From NCBI RefSeq assembly GCF_024505145.1, contig NZ_JANIAA010000006.1, positions 1 to 64,000 on the forward strand: a DNA stretch of 64,000 nucleotides, in the 5' to 3' direction. Position 1 is the stretch's first letter. Each line of letters starts with the position of its first letter. The notes under the pieces are model-generated. The model was not told the origin of the DNA. It worked only from the letters and a program-made list of their open reading frames with translations, and searched no databases. Made by a program: the position numbers and the translations under genes. The stretch is from Streptomyces rugosispiralis. Its GTDB lineage: Bacteria > Actinomycetota > Actinomycetes > Streptomycetales > Streptomycetaceae. This document shows positions 44,713 through 52,428 of the stretch, piece by piece.

Positions 44713-44792
44713 GGAGGTTTGCAAGGCAGACTCGCTCGACCTCGGGGGAGGACCCTTGGGTATGAAACAAGCCATAGGGTGGGAAAACAGCG

Positions 44793-46076
44793 GTGCAGCG
44801 GCGACGGTTCTTGGGTCTGACAACGGCGGGGGTCGCGGCGGTGGCGACGGCACCAGGACTCACGGCCTGTGGCAGCGAAGGCTCCGGCTCCGGCGGTGAC
44901 GTCACCTTGAAGGTGGTCGCGGCCGACTACGGCGACAGCACCGCCAACAGCTCCCAGAAGTACTGGAACAAGGTGACCCGCGCCTTCGAGGCCAAGAACG
45001 GCGGCCTCAAGGTCGACGTCGAGGTCTACAGCTGGACCGAGGTGGACCGCCGGGTGGCCGAGATGGTCAAGAGCGGTCAGGCCCCGGACATCGCGCAGAT
45101 CGGCGCGTACGCCGACTACGCCGCGCAGGGCAGGCTCTACCGCGCCGACGAGATGCTCTCCATCCCCACCCAGGCCGCTTTCATCACCGCGATCGCCCAT
45201 GCGGGTGAGGTGCGGCGGGTGCAGTACGGGGTGCCGTTCGTGGCCAGCGCCCGGCTGCTCTTCTACAACAAGGAGCTCTTCGACCGGGCCGCGATATCCG
45301 CCGCCCCCACCGACTGGGACGAGCTCAAGGAGGCGGCCGTCCGGCTCAAGGCCAATGGGGTGAAGATCCCGTACGGGCTGCCGCTCGGCCCCGAGGAGTG
45401 CCAGGCCGAGACCATGATGTGGATGCTCAGCGGCGGTGGCGGCTACACCGACACCAACGGCAGCTACACCATCGACTCCACCGAGAACATCGAAGCCTTC
45501 GAATGGCTGCGGGACGAACTCGTCGGCGCGGGCCTCACCGGCCCCGGCTCCCCGGCCCGTACCAACCGCCAGGACACCTTCGACGCCTTCGCCCGCGGCG
45601 AGGTCGGCATGCTCAACGGCCACCCGACCCTGATGCAGCAGGCGTCCGGCCGCGGCATCTCGTACGGCACCGCGCCGCTGCCCGGCCGCAGGGGCAAGTC
45701 CCCGTCGACGATGGGCGTCGCCGACTGGCTGATGGCCTTCAAGCAGAACGGCCACCGTAAGGAGATCGGGAAGTTCCTCGACTTCGTCTTCACCGAGAAC
45801 AACGTGCTGGACTTCGTCACCGAGTACGACCTGCTGCCGGTGACCACCGCCGTCGAGCAGACGATGCTCGGCGACCGTGAGTACAAGCGGCTGTGGCGGT
45901 TCCTGGACGAGCTGGAGAGCGCGGAGTTCTACCCGGCCGACAAGACCTCCTGGGCGGAGGTCAGCAAGCTGATCAAGCAGAAGATCGGCTCGACGGTGGC
46001 CAAGGGCGGCGATCCGGTGAGCGTGCTGGGCCAGATCCAGCGGGAGGCCGACGCCATGGAGAATGCGGGGGCATGA
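44793..46076 (+). CDS. Sugar ABC transporter substrate-binding lipoprotein
   Basis: This 427-aa family 1 extracellular solute-binding protein has a twin-arginine-like start QRRRFLGLTTAG and lipobox LTAC (Cys ~26), so it is exported and lipid-anchored. The ligand-binding lobes include LKVVAADYGDSTANSSQKYW, AYADYAAQGRLYRADEM and VPFVASARLLFYNKELFDRA. No permease genes follow, so it must use a permease elsewhere, and MsiK probably drives it. The start is GTG 44793. It is divergent from nagK, and its stop overlaps the next ATG (ATGA). Confidence 0.9.
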   Translation: MQRRRFLGLTTAGVAAVATAPGLTACGSEGSGSGGDVTLKVVAADYGDSTANSSQKYWNKVTRAFEAKNGGLKVDVEVYSWTEVDRRVAEMVKSGQAPDIAQIGAYADYAAQGRLYRADEMLSIPTQAAFITAIAHAGEVRRVQYGVPFVASARLLFYNKELFDRAAISAAPTDWDELKEAAVRLKANGVKIPYGLPLGPEECQAETMMWMLSGGGGYTDTNGSYTIDSTENIEAFEWLRDELVGAGLTGPGSPARTNRQDTFDAFARGEVGMLNGHPTLMQQASGRGISYGTAPLPGRRGKSPSTMGVADWLMAFKQNGHRKEIGKFLDFVFTENNVLDFVTEYDLLPVTTAVEQTMLGDREYKRLWRFLDELESAEFYPADKTSWAEVSKLIKQKIGSTVAKGGDPVSVLGQIQREADAMENAGA

Positions 46077-46411
46077 CAGTGGACACGCCCGGCCCCGGCC
46101 CTTCCGACGACCCCGCCGACAAGGCCGAGGACCATGAGCCGGGTGCGGGTGCGGGTGCGGGTGCGGGTGCGGATGCGGATGCGGATGCCGGGCTGTCCGA
46201 GCGCGACCTCGCCGTGCTCGCCGTGGAGCGGCGCGGCTGGCCGGGCCCCGGCGCCAAGGAGCGGGCGATACGGGAGCGGCTGGGCCTCTCCCCGACCCGC
46301 TACTACCAACTGCTGAACGCGCTGCTGGACGACCCCAGGGCCCTGGAGCACGACCCGGTGACCGTCAACCGGCTGCGCCGGATCAGGGACGAACGCCGCG
46401 AACGCCGCTGA
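46073..46411 (+). CDS. DUF3263 protein (HTH-like, 112 aa)
   Basis: The C-terminal ~70 residues are the DUF3263 domain common in actinobacteria (LSERDLAVLAVERRGWPGPGAKERAIRERLGLSPTRYYQLLNALLDDPRALEHDPVTVNRLRRIRDERR). It looks like a helix-turn-helix (LSPTRYYQLLNALL as recognition segment). The N-terminus holds (Gly-Ala)5(Asp-Ala)3 from a hexanucleotide repeat at ~46140-46188. The ATG overlaps the solute-binding protein stop by ATGA, so it is co-translated with it; function is unknown. Confidence 0.8.
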   Translation: MTVDTPGPGPSDDPADKAEDHEPGAGAGAGAGADADADAGLSERDLAVLAVERRGWPGPGAKERAIRERLGLSPTRYYQLLNALLDDPRALEHDPVTVNRLRRIRDERRERR

Positions 46412-46415
46412 CGCG

Positions 46416-46491
46416 CACCGGCCGGGCACGCGCGAGCCGTTCACCGGCCGGGCATGCGCGAGCCGTTCACCGGCCCGGCGCCCGGGGCGTT
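46416..46491. repeat. 26-bp tandem repeat between the DUF3263 gene and otsB
   Basis: Units beginning CACCGGCCGGGCAYGCGCGA start at 46416, 46442 and 46468 (the third degenerate). They fill the gap almost completely; the otsB start follows 60 bp later. Confidence 0.8.
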
Positions 46492-46550
46492 CACCGAGGG
46501 GACGTCCGGGGGAAGCCCGCCGTGCCCCCGGGCCCGGTAGGGTCACCGCC

Positions 46551-47414
46551 ATGGGCAGCGCTATGGGAAGTCACCCCGTCCCCGTACCCACCACCTCCGC
46601 CGGCCGTGAGGGTCTCGCCGCCCTCCTCGAACGGCCCGGACGCGCCATCGTCGGACTCGACTTCGACGGCACCCTCGCCGAGATCGTCCCCGACCCCGAC
46701 CAGGCCCGCGCCCACCCGGGCGCCGTCCCCGCGCTCTCCCGGCTGGCCCCGCGGATCCGCTCCGTCGCGGTGATCACCGGACGACCGGCCGAGATCGCCG
46801 TACGGTACGGCGGGTTCGCCGGGGCCGAGGGACTGGACGGGCTCGTCGTCCTCGGGCTCTACGGCGCCGAGCGCTGGGACGCGGGCAGCGGCGAGGTCCA
46901 GGCGCCCGAACCGCACCCCGGCGTCGCCGCCGTCCAGGCCGAACTCCCCGCCGTCCTCGAGGAACAGGGCGCCTCGCGCGGTACGTGGATCGAGGACAAG
47001 GGCCGCGCCGTCGCCGTCCACACCCGCCGCGCCGAGGACCCCCAGGCCACCTTCGAGCGGCTGCGCGCACCGCTGCACGCGCTCGCCGAACGCCATGGGC
47101 TGATCGTCGAGCCCGGCCGCCTCGTGCTGGAACTGCGCCCGCCGGGCATGGACAAGGGCGTCGCGCTCATCGACCACGTACGGCGGACGGGCGCGGAAGC
47201 CGTGCTCTACGCGGGCGACGACCTGGGCGACCTGGCCGCGTTCGCGGCGGTGGAGCGGCTGCGCGAGGAGGGCGTGCCGGGGGTGCTGGTGTGCAGCGGC
47301 AGCACGGAGGTGACCGAGCTCGCCAAACGGGCCGACCTGGTGGTCGACGGCCCGGCGGGCGTGGTGGACCTGCTGTCGGCCCTGGCGGACGCGGCCGGCG
47401 GCGAAGCCGCCTAG
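46551..47414 (+). CDS. otsB: Trehalose-6-phosphate phosphatase
   Basis: This 287-aa HAD-superfamily phosphatase has motif I VGLDFDGTLAEIV (nucleophile Asp, then acid/base Asp), motif II AVITGRP, and late Asp residues in VLYAGDDLGDLAAF. The cap region is of the TPP type. It dephosphorylates trehalose-6-P from OtsA. ATG 46551 (another ATG at 46563). It converges with otsA, 396 bp away across a repeat array, an unusual arrangement for consecutive-pathway enzymes. Confidence 0.9.
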   Translation: MGSAMGSHPVPVPTTSAGREGLAALLERPGRAIVGLDFDGTLAEIVPDPDQARAHPGAVPALSRLAPRIRSVAVITGRPAEIAVRYGGFAGAEGLDGLVVLGLYGAERWDAGSGEVQAPEPHPGVAAVQAELPAVLEEQGASRGTWIEDKGRAVAVHTRRAEDPQATFERLRAPLHALAERHGLIVEPGRLVLELRPPGMDKGVALIDHVRRTGAEAVLYAGDDLGDLAAFAAVERLREEGVPGVLVCSGSTEVTELAKRADLVVDGPAGVVDLLSALADAAGGEAA

Positions 47415-47419
47415 AACTC

Positions 47420-47755
47420 GGCCGCAGCGCTTGGCCCCCGGGGCCCTGGCCTGGCACCTTGGCCGCGCCTGGCCCCCGGGCCGTGCCCGTACCCCGGGGC
47501 GCGCCCGTAACCCCGGGCCGCACCTGGCCCCCGGGCCGTGGTCAGGCCGGGCCGTGCCTGGCACCTTGGCCGCGCCCGTACTTCGGGGCGCGCTCGTAGG
47601 CCGGGCCGCGCCCGTAACCCCGGGCCGTGCTCGTAGGCCGGGCCGCACCTGGCCCCCGGGCCGTGCCCGTATCCCCAGGCCGTGCCCGTACCCCGGGCCG
47701 TGCCCGTACCCCGGGCCGTGCCCGTAACCCCGGGCCGTGCCTGGCGGGCGGATCG
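47420..47755. repeat. ~330-bp GC-rich tandem array between otsB and otsA
   Basis: Variants of the ~18-bp unit GGGCCGTGCCCGTACCCC follow one another through almost the whole gap, interleaved with CCTGGCCCCCGGGCCGT and GCGCTCGTAGGCC variants. The most regular part is 47660-47745, with four near-identical units. The CCCGGG cores are palindromic, so the transcript could fold heavily. No gene is supported inside. Confidence 0.85.
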
Positions 47756-47810
47756 CGTTTGGTGCTCAAGTCGCGGTGGTCACCTGGACCAAGCCGTCAT
47801 CCCGAAGCTG

Positions 47811-49283
47811 TCACAGCGCCCGCAGTTGCGCCAGGAACCAGGCCTGTGGCGGTAGCGCGGTCGCCGCGGCGGCGAGTCGCTTGGTGCGGTCCGCGCGCTC
47901 GCCGTCGCTCATGCGCAGCGCCTCGTGCAGCGCCCGGACCGTGCCCTCCACGTCGTACGGGTTCACCACCAGCGCGTCCTCGCCCAGCTCGGCGTACGCG
48001 CCCGCCTCCCGGGACAGCACCAGCGCGCAGCCCCGCTCGGAGACCACCGGGACCTCCTTGGCCACCAGGTTCATCCCGTCCCGGATGGGGTTGACCAGCG
48101 CCACGTCCGCCAGCCGGTAGGCCGCGAGGGACCGGGCGAAGTCGTCCTTCACATGCAGGGCGACCGGGGTCCAGCCCTCCGTGCCGTACTCCTCGTTGAT
48201 CTCGTCCGCGATCCGTCGCACCCGCTCGGTGTAGTCGCGGTAGACCGCGAGGTCCTGGCGCGAGGGGTAGGCGAAGGCCACGTGCACCACGCGCTCCCGC
48301 CACTCGGGGCGGGTCTCGAGCAGCCGCCGGTAGGCCAGCAGCCCGCGCACGATGTTCTTGGACAGCTCGGTGCGGTCCACCCGGACGATCGACTTCCGGT
48401 CCGGCCCGATCTGTGCCCGCAGAGCGCTCAGCCGCTCCTCCACATCGGCCTGCCGCGACCGCTCCCGCAGGAAGTCCGCGTCCGCGCCCAGGCCGTGGAC
48501 GCCCAGCCGGGTCTCCCGGCCCTCGAAGCGCACGGCGGTCGCCATACCGCCACCGTCCCCGTCCCCGTCCCCGTCCCGGATGACCTCCGCGCCCAGCACC
48601 GCCGCGCAGCAGTCGGCGAAGGCGTTGGCCCAGCGCTCGGTGAGGAACGCGGCGCGGTCGCCGCCGAGGATGCCGCGCAGCACAGCGGCCGCGACGTCGT
48701 CCGGAAGCAGCCGGTAGTAGTCCGGCGGGGCCCAGGGGGTGTGGGAGAAGTGACCGATCCGCAGATCGGGGCGGCGCTCGCGGAGCATCGCGGGCACCAG
48801 CGCCAGGTGGTAGTCCTGCACCAGGACGACGGCCTCGTCCACCGCCTCCTGGGCGAGCGCGTCCGCGAAGGCCGCGTTATAGCTTTCGTAGGCCGCCCAC
48901 TGCTCGGCGAACTCCGCGTCGAAAACCGGCTCGACCGGGGTCTGGTAGAGCAGATGGTGGACGAACCACAGCACCGAATTGGCGACGCCGTTGTACGCGG
49001 CGGCGAAGACGTCCGGCGCGATGTCGAGCATCCGCACCTGCTGGCCCCCGGTGTCACCGGGGTTCAGATGGCTGTCCCCGGCGCGCCGGGCCGCCTCGCG
49101 GTCGCCCTCGCCCAGCGCCGCGCACACCCACACCGCGTTCGCGTCCGGACCGATCGCGCTGAGCCCGGAGACCAGCCCGCCGCCGCCGCGCCGGGCGGTC
49201 AGCGAGCCGTCCTCGCCCAGGGCGTACGAGACCGGGCCGCGGTTGGACGCGACCAGGATCGGGGCGGTGCGCGGAACTGCCAT
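47811..49283 (-). CDS. otsA: Trehalose-6-phosphate synthase
   Basis: This 490-aa GT20 enzyme has ILVASNRGPVSYALGEDGSLTARRGGGGLVSGL (substrate Arg and Gly-rich loop), LVQDYHLALVPAMLRERRPDLRIGHFSHTPWAPPDYYRLLP, VRVDRTELSKNIVRGLLAYRRLL, and the nucleotide-sugar site VALVNPIRDGMNLVAKE. It transfers glucose from UDP/GDP-glucose to glucose-6-P. A DGDGDGDGGG insert (DNA 48558-48582, GTCCCC repeat) interrupts a loop near residue 240. It is upstream of the repeat array shared with otsB. Confidence 0.92.
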   Translation of the reverse strand: MAVPRTAPILVASNRGPVSYALGEDGSLTARRGGGGLVSGLSAIGPDANAVWVCAALGEGDREAARRAGDSHLNPGDTGGQQVRMLDIAPDVFAAAYNGVANSVLWFVHHLLYQTPVEPVFDAEFAEQWAAYESYNAAFADALAQEAVDEAVVLVQDYHLALVPAMLRERRPDLRIGHFSHTPWAPPDYYRLLPDDVAAAVLRGILGGDRAAFLTERWANAFADCCAAVLGAEVIRDGDGDGDGGGMATAVRFEGRETRLGVHGLGADADFLRERSRQADVEERLSALRAQIGPDRKSIVRVDRTELSKNIVRGLLAYRRLLETRPEWRERVVHVAFAYPSRQDLAVYRDYTERVRRIADEINEEYGTEGWTPVALHVKDDFARSLAAYRLADVALVNPIRDGMNLVAKEVPVVSERGCALVLSREAGAYAELGEDALVVNPYDVEGTVRALHEALRMSDGERADRTKRLAAAATALPPQAWFLAQLRAL

Positions 49284-49388
49284 GTCGCGAGCCTAGCCAG
49301 GCGCGGCCCCGCGCAAACGTACGTACGGTTTCTTGCCCCGTAGGTGCTATTCCGTTTCCGGCCACGCAAGCGCCAGGACGCGAACCTC

Positions 49389-49474
49389 CGTGCGCGCCGA
49401 GCCGTGCCCGCCGAGCTGTGCGCGCCGAGCCGTGCCCGCCGAGCTGTGCGCGCCGAGCCGTGCCCGCCGAGCCG
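49389..49474. repeat. 28-bp tandem repeat between gpgS and otsA
   Basis: Units starting with GCCGTGCCCGCCGAGCTGTG occur at 49401, 49429 and 49457 (period exactly 28 bp). They fill most of the gap upstream of otsA; the promoter of otsA must lie within or beside them. Confidence 0.85.
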
Positions 49475-49485
49475 CTGTCCCGGCG

Positions 49486-50433
49486 TCACGCCGCGCGCCG
49501 CACCGGGTACTCCGGGATCTCGATCATCGGCGGCCGCTCCTCGGTGTCCACCGCCGTGGTGCGCGGCTCGAAGCCGTTCTCGCCCCGGTCGAACTGGGTC
49601 AGCCGCGGCCGCACCAAGTGGCCCCGGGCCAGCCGCAGCTGCGCGGTGCGGTAGATCGCGGCCGCCATCCGGCCGAGCGCCTGCCCGTCCTGGTGGCGGT
49701 GTTTGCGCACCCCGATGTCCACCTGGCCGAGCGCGTCCAGCCCCACCGTGTGCAGCGCGTCCACCAGCAGCCCCAGCTCGACGCCGTAGCCGACCGGGAA
49801 GGGCAGCCGCTCCAGCAGCGAGCGGCGCGCCGCGTACTCCCCGCCCAGCGGCTGGACGAACCCGGCCAGCTGGGGCCAGTGCAGATTCAGCAGCGGGCGG
49901 GCGACCAACTCGGTGACCCGGCCGCCCTGGCCCGCCAGCTCGCCCAGCGGGCGGTCGTACATGCCCTTCACCAGCCGCAGCGTGGGGTCGGTCAGCAGCG
50001 GACCGACGATCCCCGAGACAAAGCGCGATTCGAATTCCCGCAGGTCGGCGTCGATGAAGCAGACGATGTCGCCGCTTGTGGCGAGCAGGGACCGCCACAG
50101 CACCTCGCCCTTGCCGGGCAGCGCGGGCAGCCGGGGCAGCAGCGAGTCGCGGGGGACGACGGTGGCGCCCGCCGCCGCGGCGACCTCGGCGGTGCGGTCA
50201 GTGGAGCCGGAGTCCAGCACCACCAGCTCGTCCACCAGCGGCATCGCCTCGCCCATCAGCTCACGCCGGATCGTGTCGGCGATCTCGCCGACCGTGGCCT
50301 CCTCGTTCAGGGCGGGCAGGACCACGCTCACCGTCGTCGCCGCGGTCCGCTTCGCGGCCAGCAGGTGATCCAGTGGACGGTCGTCGGCCGACCAGGAGCG
50401 ATGCTTCAGCCAGCGCTCCACCTCATCCAGCAC
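49486..50433 (-). CDS. gpgS: Glucosyl-3-phosphoglycerate synthase (GT81)
   Basis: This 315-aa retaining GT-A enzyme makes glucosyl-3-phosphoglycerate from NDP-glucose and 3-phosphoglycerate, the first step to glucosylglycerate and methylglucose polysaccharides. It has VSVVLPALNEEATVGEIADTI, VVLDSGSTDRTAEVA, metal motif FIDADLREFESRFV, and the acceptor region PLGGEYAARRSLLERLPFPVGYGVELGLLVDAL. GTG 50433 is chosen with GGGGAG 10 nt upstream. With otsA/otsB next door it makes a compatible-solute neighbourhood. Confidence 0.88.
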   Translation of the reverse strand: MLDEVERWLKHRSWSADDRPLDHLLAAKRTAATTVSVVLPALNEEATVGEIADTIRRELMGEAMPLVDELVVLDSGSTDRTAEVAAAAGATVVPRDSLLPRLPALPGKGEVLWRSLLATSGDIVCFIDADLREFESRFVSGIVGPLLTDPTLRLVKGMYDRPLGELAGQGGRVTELVARPLLNLHWPQLAGFVQPLGGEYAARRSLLERLPFPVGYGVELGLLVDALHTVGLDALGQVDIGVRKHRHQDGQALGRMAAAIYRTAQLRLARGHLVRPRLTQFDRGENGFEPRTTAVDTEERPPMIEIPEYPVRRAA

Positions 50434-50528
50434 CTGTGTGTCTCCCCTGCTGTGATCGCTTGTGATCGCTGTGACCCATCTCGCGCATCGGACGGCTAGC
50501 TCAACCATCCGGGCCTTCGGTTACAGTC

Positions 50529-50557
50529 TTGAACAACGCACATGGCCGTCGTATGTC
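50529..50557 (+). promoter_or_regulatory. Putative vegetative promoter of the riboswitch-thrC unit
   Basis: TTGAAC (50529-50534) and TATGTC (50552-50557) are separated by 17 bp, placing a start point near 50564. The transcript would begin ~70 nt before the SAM riboswitch. Confidence 0.5.
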
Positions 50558-50633
50558 GGGGTCGACCTCGATGTTTACCGACGTACCGATGACGCTCGTG
50601 CCGACAAACGCCCCGGGCCCGCCCGGCGCCATA

Positions 50634-50776
50634 CCGCTCATCCAGAGGGGCAGAGGGAACGGCCCGTTGAAGCCCCGGCAACCCTCCAGCTGATCTCGCA
50701 TTCCGCAGCGAGGCTCCCAGCTCGGGAAGGTGCCAATTCCGTCTTGTGGCGAAATGCGTCACGAGGAAGATGAGGA
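50634..50776 (+). ncRNA. SAM-I (S-box) riboswitch
   Basis: The conserved core is readable in order: P1 5' strand CTCATC (50637-50642), AGAGGGGCAGAGGGA, GGCCCGTTGAAGCCCCGGCAACC (50661-50683, the most conserved block), a P3/P4 region, GGTGCCAATTCC (50729-50740), and P1 3' strand GATGAG (50769-50774). The P1 3' strand is immediately followed by GAGAAAGGG, the probable ribosome-binding region of the next gene. SAM binding should therefore hide the SD, which is translational control and common in GC-rich hosts. No separate terminator hairpin is evident. Confidence 0.93.
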
Positions 50777-50794
50777 GAAAGGGCCTCGCCATCC

Positions 50795-52093
50795 ATGGCT
50801 GTGCAGTCAGTAGAAAGCTCAACCACTTCCTCCGCCTCCGCCTCCGGCGCCTTCGGTCCCGCCGTCGCATTGTCCTGCCGGGAGTGCGGTGAGCGGTTCG
50901 ATCTGGGTCCGATCTTCGCGTGTGAGGCCTGTTTCGGGCCGCTCGAGGTCGCGTACGAGCTCCCGGCCGACGACCCGGAGGGGCTGCGCCGGCGCATCGA
51001 GGCCGGTCCGAACAGCATCTGGCGCTACGCCCCGCTGCTGCCCGTCCCGGCGGACGTGGCGGATCTGCCGAGCCTGAACCCCGGCTTCACCAAGCTGGTC
51101 AAGGCCGACAACCTCGCCCGTGAGCTCGGTGTCACCGGTGAGCTGCACATCAAGGACGACTCCGGCAACCCGACCCACTCCTTCAAGGACCGGGTCGTCG
51201 CCATCGCCGTCCAGGCCGCCCGCACCTTCGGCTTCACCACCCTCTCCTGCTCCTCCACCGGCAACCTGGCCGGTGCGGTGGGCGCCGCGGCCGCCCGCGC
51301 GGGCTTCCACTCCTGCGTCTTCATCCCGCACGACCTGGAGGCGGGCAAGGTCGTCATGGCCGCGGTCTACGGCGGTGACCTGGTCGGCATCGAGGGCACC
51401 TACGACGACGTCAACCGCTTCTGCAGCGAGCTGATCGGCGACCCGGTGGGCGAGGGCTGGGGCTTCGTCAACGTCAATCTGCGGCCGTACTACGGCGAGG
51501 GCTCCAAGACCCTGGCGTACGAGATCTGCGAGCAGCTCGGCTGGCGGCTGCCGGACCAGATCGTCGTCCCGATCGCCTCCGGCTCCCAGCTCACCAAGAT
51601 CGACAAGGGGCTGAAGGAGCTGATCGCGATCGGTCTGGTCGAGGACCGGCCCTACAAGATCTTCGGCGCCCAGGCCGAGGGCTGCTCCCCGGTCTCCGCC
51701 GCCTTCAAGGCCGGCCATGACGTCGTCCGGCCGCAGAAGCCGCAGACCATCGCCAAGTCGCTGGCCATCGGCAACCCCGCGGACGGCCCGTACGTCCTGG
51801 ACATCGCCCGCCGTACGGGCGGCGCGGTGGAGGACGTGAACGACGAGCAGATCGTCGACGCCATCAAGCTGCTGGCCCGCACCGAGGGGATCTTCGCGGA
51901 GACCGCGGGCGGCGTGACCGTCGGCGTGACCAAGAAGCTGATCGAGGACGGTCTGCTCGACCCGTCCCTGACGACCGTCGTGCTCAACACCGGCGACGGC
52001 CTCAAGACCCTCGACGCGGTGGCCCCCACCACGGGTCCCTCCGCCATCATCCGCCCCACCCTTGACTCGTTCCGAGAGGCTGGCCTCGCATGA
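50795..52093 (+). CDS. thrC: Threonine-synthase-family PLP enzyme; candidate O-phosphohomoserine-dependent homocysteine synthase
   Basis: This 432-aa fold-type II PLP enzyme has an N-terminal zinc ribbon (Cys28, Cys31, Cys43, Cys46). PLP-binding Lys131 is in GNPTHSFKDRVV and the phosphate-binding loop is CSSTGNLAGAVGAAA. By family it would convert O-phosphohomoserine to threonine. Two facts argue for a sulfur role: it is directly behind a SAM-I riboswitch, and its stop overlaps a ThiS/MoaD-like sulfur-carrier gene (ATGA). A Streptomyces enzyme of this kind (I recall the name MetM) makes homocysteine from O-phosphohomoserine; I cannot verify the match. Ordinary threonine synthase remains the alternative. 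Confidence 0.85.
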   Translation: MAVQSVESSTTSSASASGAFGPAVALSCRECGERFDLGPIFACEACFGPLEVAYELPADDPEGLRRRIEAGPNSIWRYAPLLPVPADVADLPSLNPGFTKLVKADNLARELGVTGELHIKDDSGNPTHSFKDRVVAIAVQAARTFGFTTLSCSSTGNLAGAVGAAAARAGFHSCVFIPHDLEAGKVVMAAVYGGDLVGIEGTYDDVNRFCSELIGDPVGEGWGFVNVNLRPYYGEGSKTLAYEICEQLGWRLPDQIVVPIASGSQLTKIDKGLKELIAIGLVEDRPYKIFGAQAEGCSPVSAAFKAGHDVVRPQKPQTIAKSLAIGNPADGPYVLDIARRTGGAVEDVNDEQIVDAIKLLARTEGIFAETAGGVTVGVTKKLIEDGLLDPSLTTVVLNTGDGLKTLDAVAPTTGPSAIIRPTLDSFREAGLA

Positions 52094-52368
52094 GCGTCAA
52101 CGTCCGAATCCCGACCATCCTGCGCACCTACACCGGTGGCCAGGCCGAGGTCCCGGCCGAGGGCGGGACCCTCGCCGAGGTCCTGGCGGACCTGGAGAAG
52201 AACCACGCGGGCATCTCGGCCCGCGTCCTGGACGACACCGGCAAGCTCCGCCGCTTCGTGAACGTCTACGTCAACGACGACGACGTCCGCTTCGCCGACG
52301 GCCTGGCCACGGCGACCCCGGACGGCGCCGGGATCTCGATCATCCCGGCGGTCGCGGGCGGCTGCTGA
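52090..52368 (+). CDS. ThiS/MoaD/CysO-like sulfur-carrier protein ending in Gly-Gly-Cys
   Basis: This 92-aa beta-grasp protein begins SVNVRIPTILRTYTGGQAEV, with core VNVYVNDDDVRFADGL, and ends ISIIPAVAGGC. Carriers of this family are adenylated and thiocarboxylated on a C-terminal Gly-Gly and hand sulfur to PLP enzymes, as CysO does to CysM in mycobacteria. Here a Cys follows the di-glycine, so a protease (JAMM/Mec+-type) must expose it, or the Cys has another role. Overlap with the thrC-like stop (ATGA) suggests equimolar synthesis and partnership. It is followed by a terminator. Confidence 0.9.
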   Translation: MSVNVRIPTILRTYTGGQAEVPAEGGTLAEVLADLEKNHAGISARVLDDTGKLRRFVNVYVNDDDVRFADGLATATPDGAGISIIPAVAGGC

Positions 52369-52396
52369 CCCCGCGTCCCCCTCCTCACCTTTGGCA

Positions 52397-52428
52397 TCGC
52401 CCCGTCCGGGGACAACCGGACGGGGCGA
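52397..52428 (+). terminator. Hairpin terminator after the sulfur-carrier gene
   Basis: The 13-bp perfect stem TCGCCCCGTCCGG/CCGGACGGGGCGA has a 6-nt loop and is followed by a short T-containing stretch, 28 bp after the stop. Confidence 0.85.
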
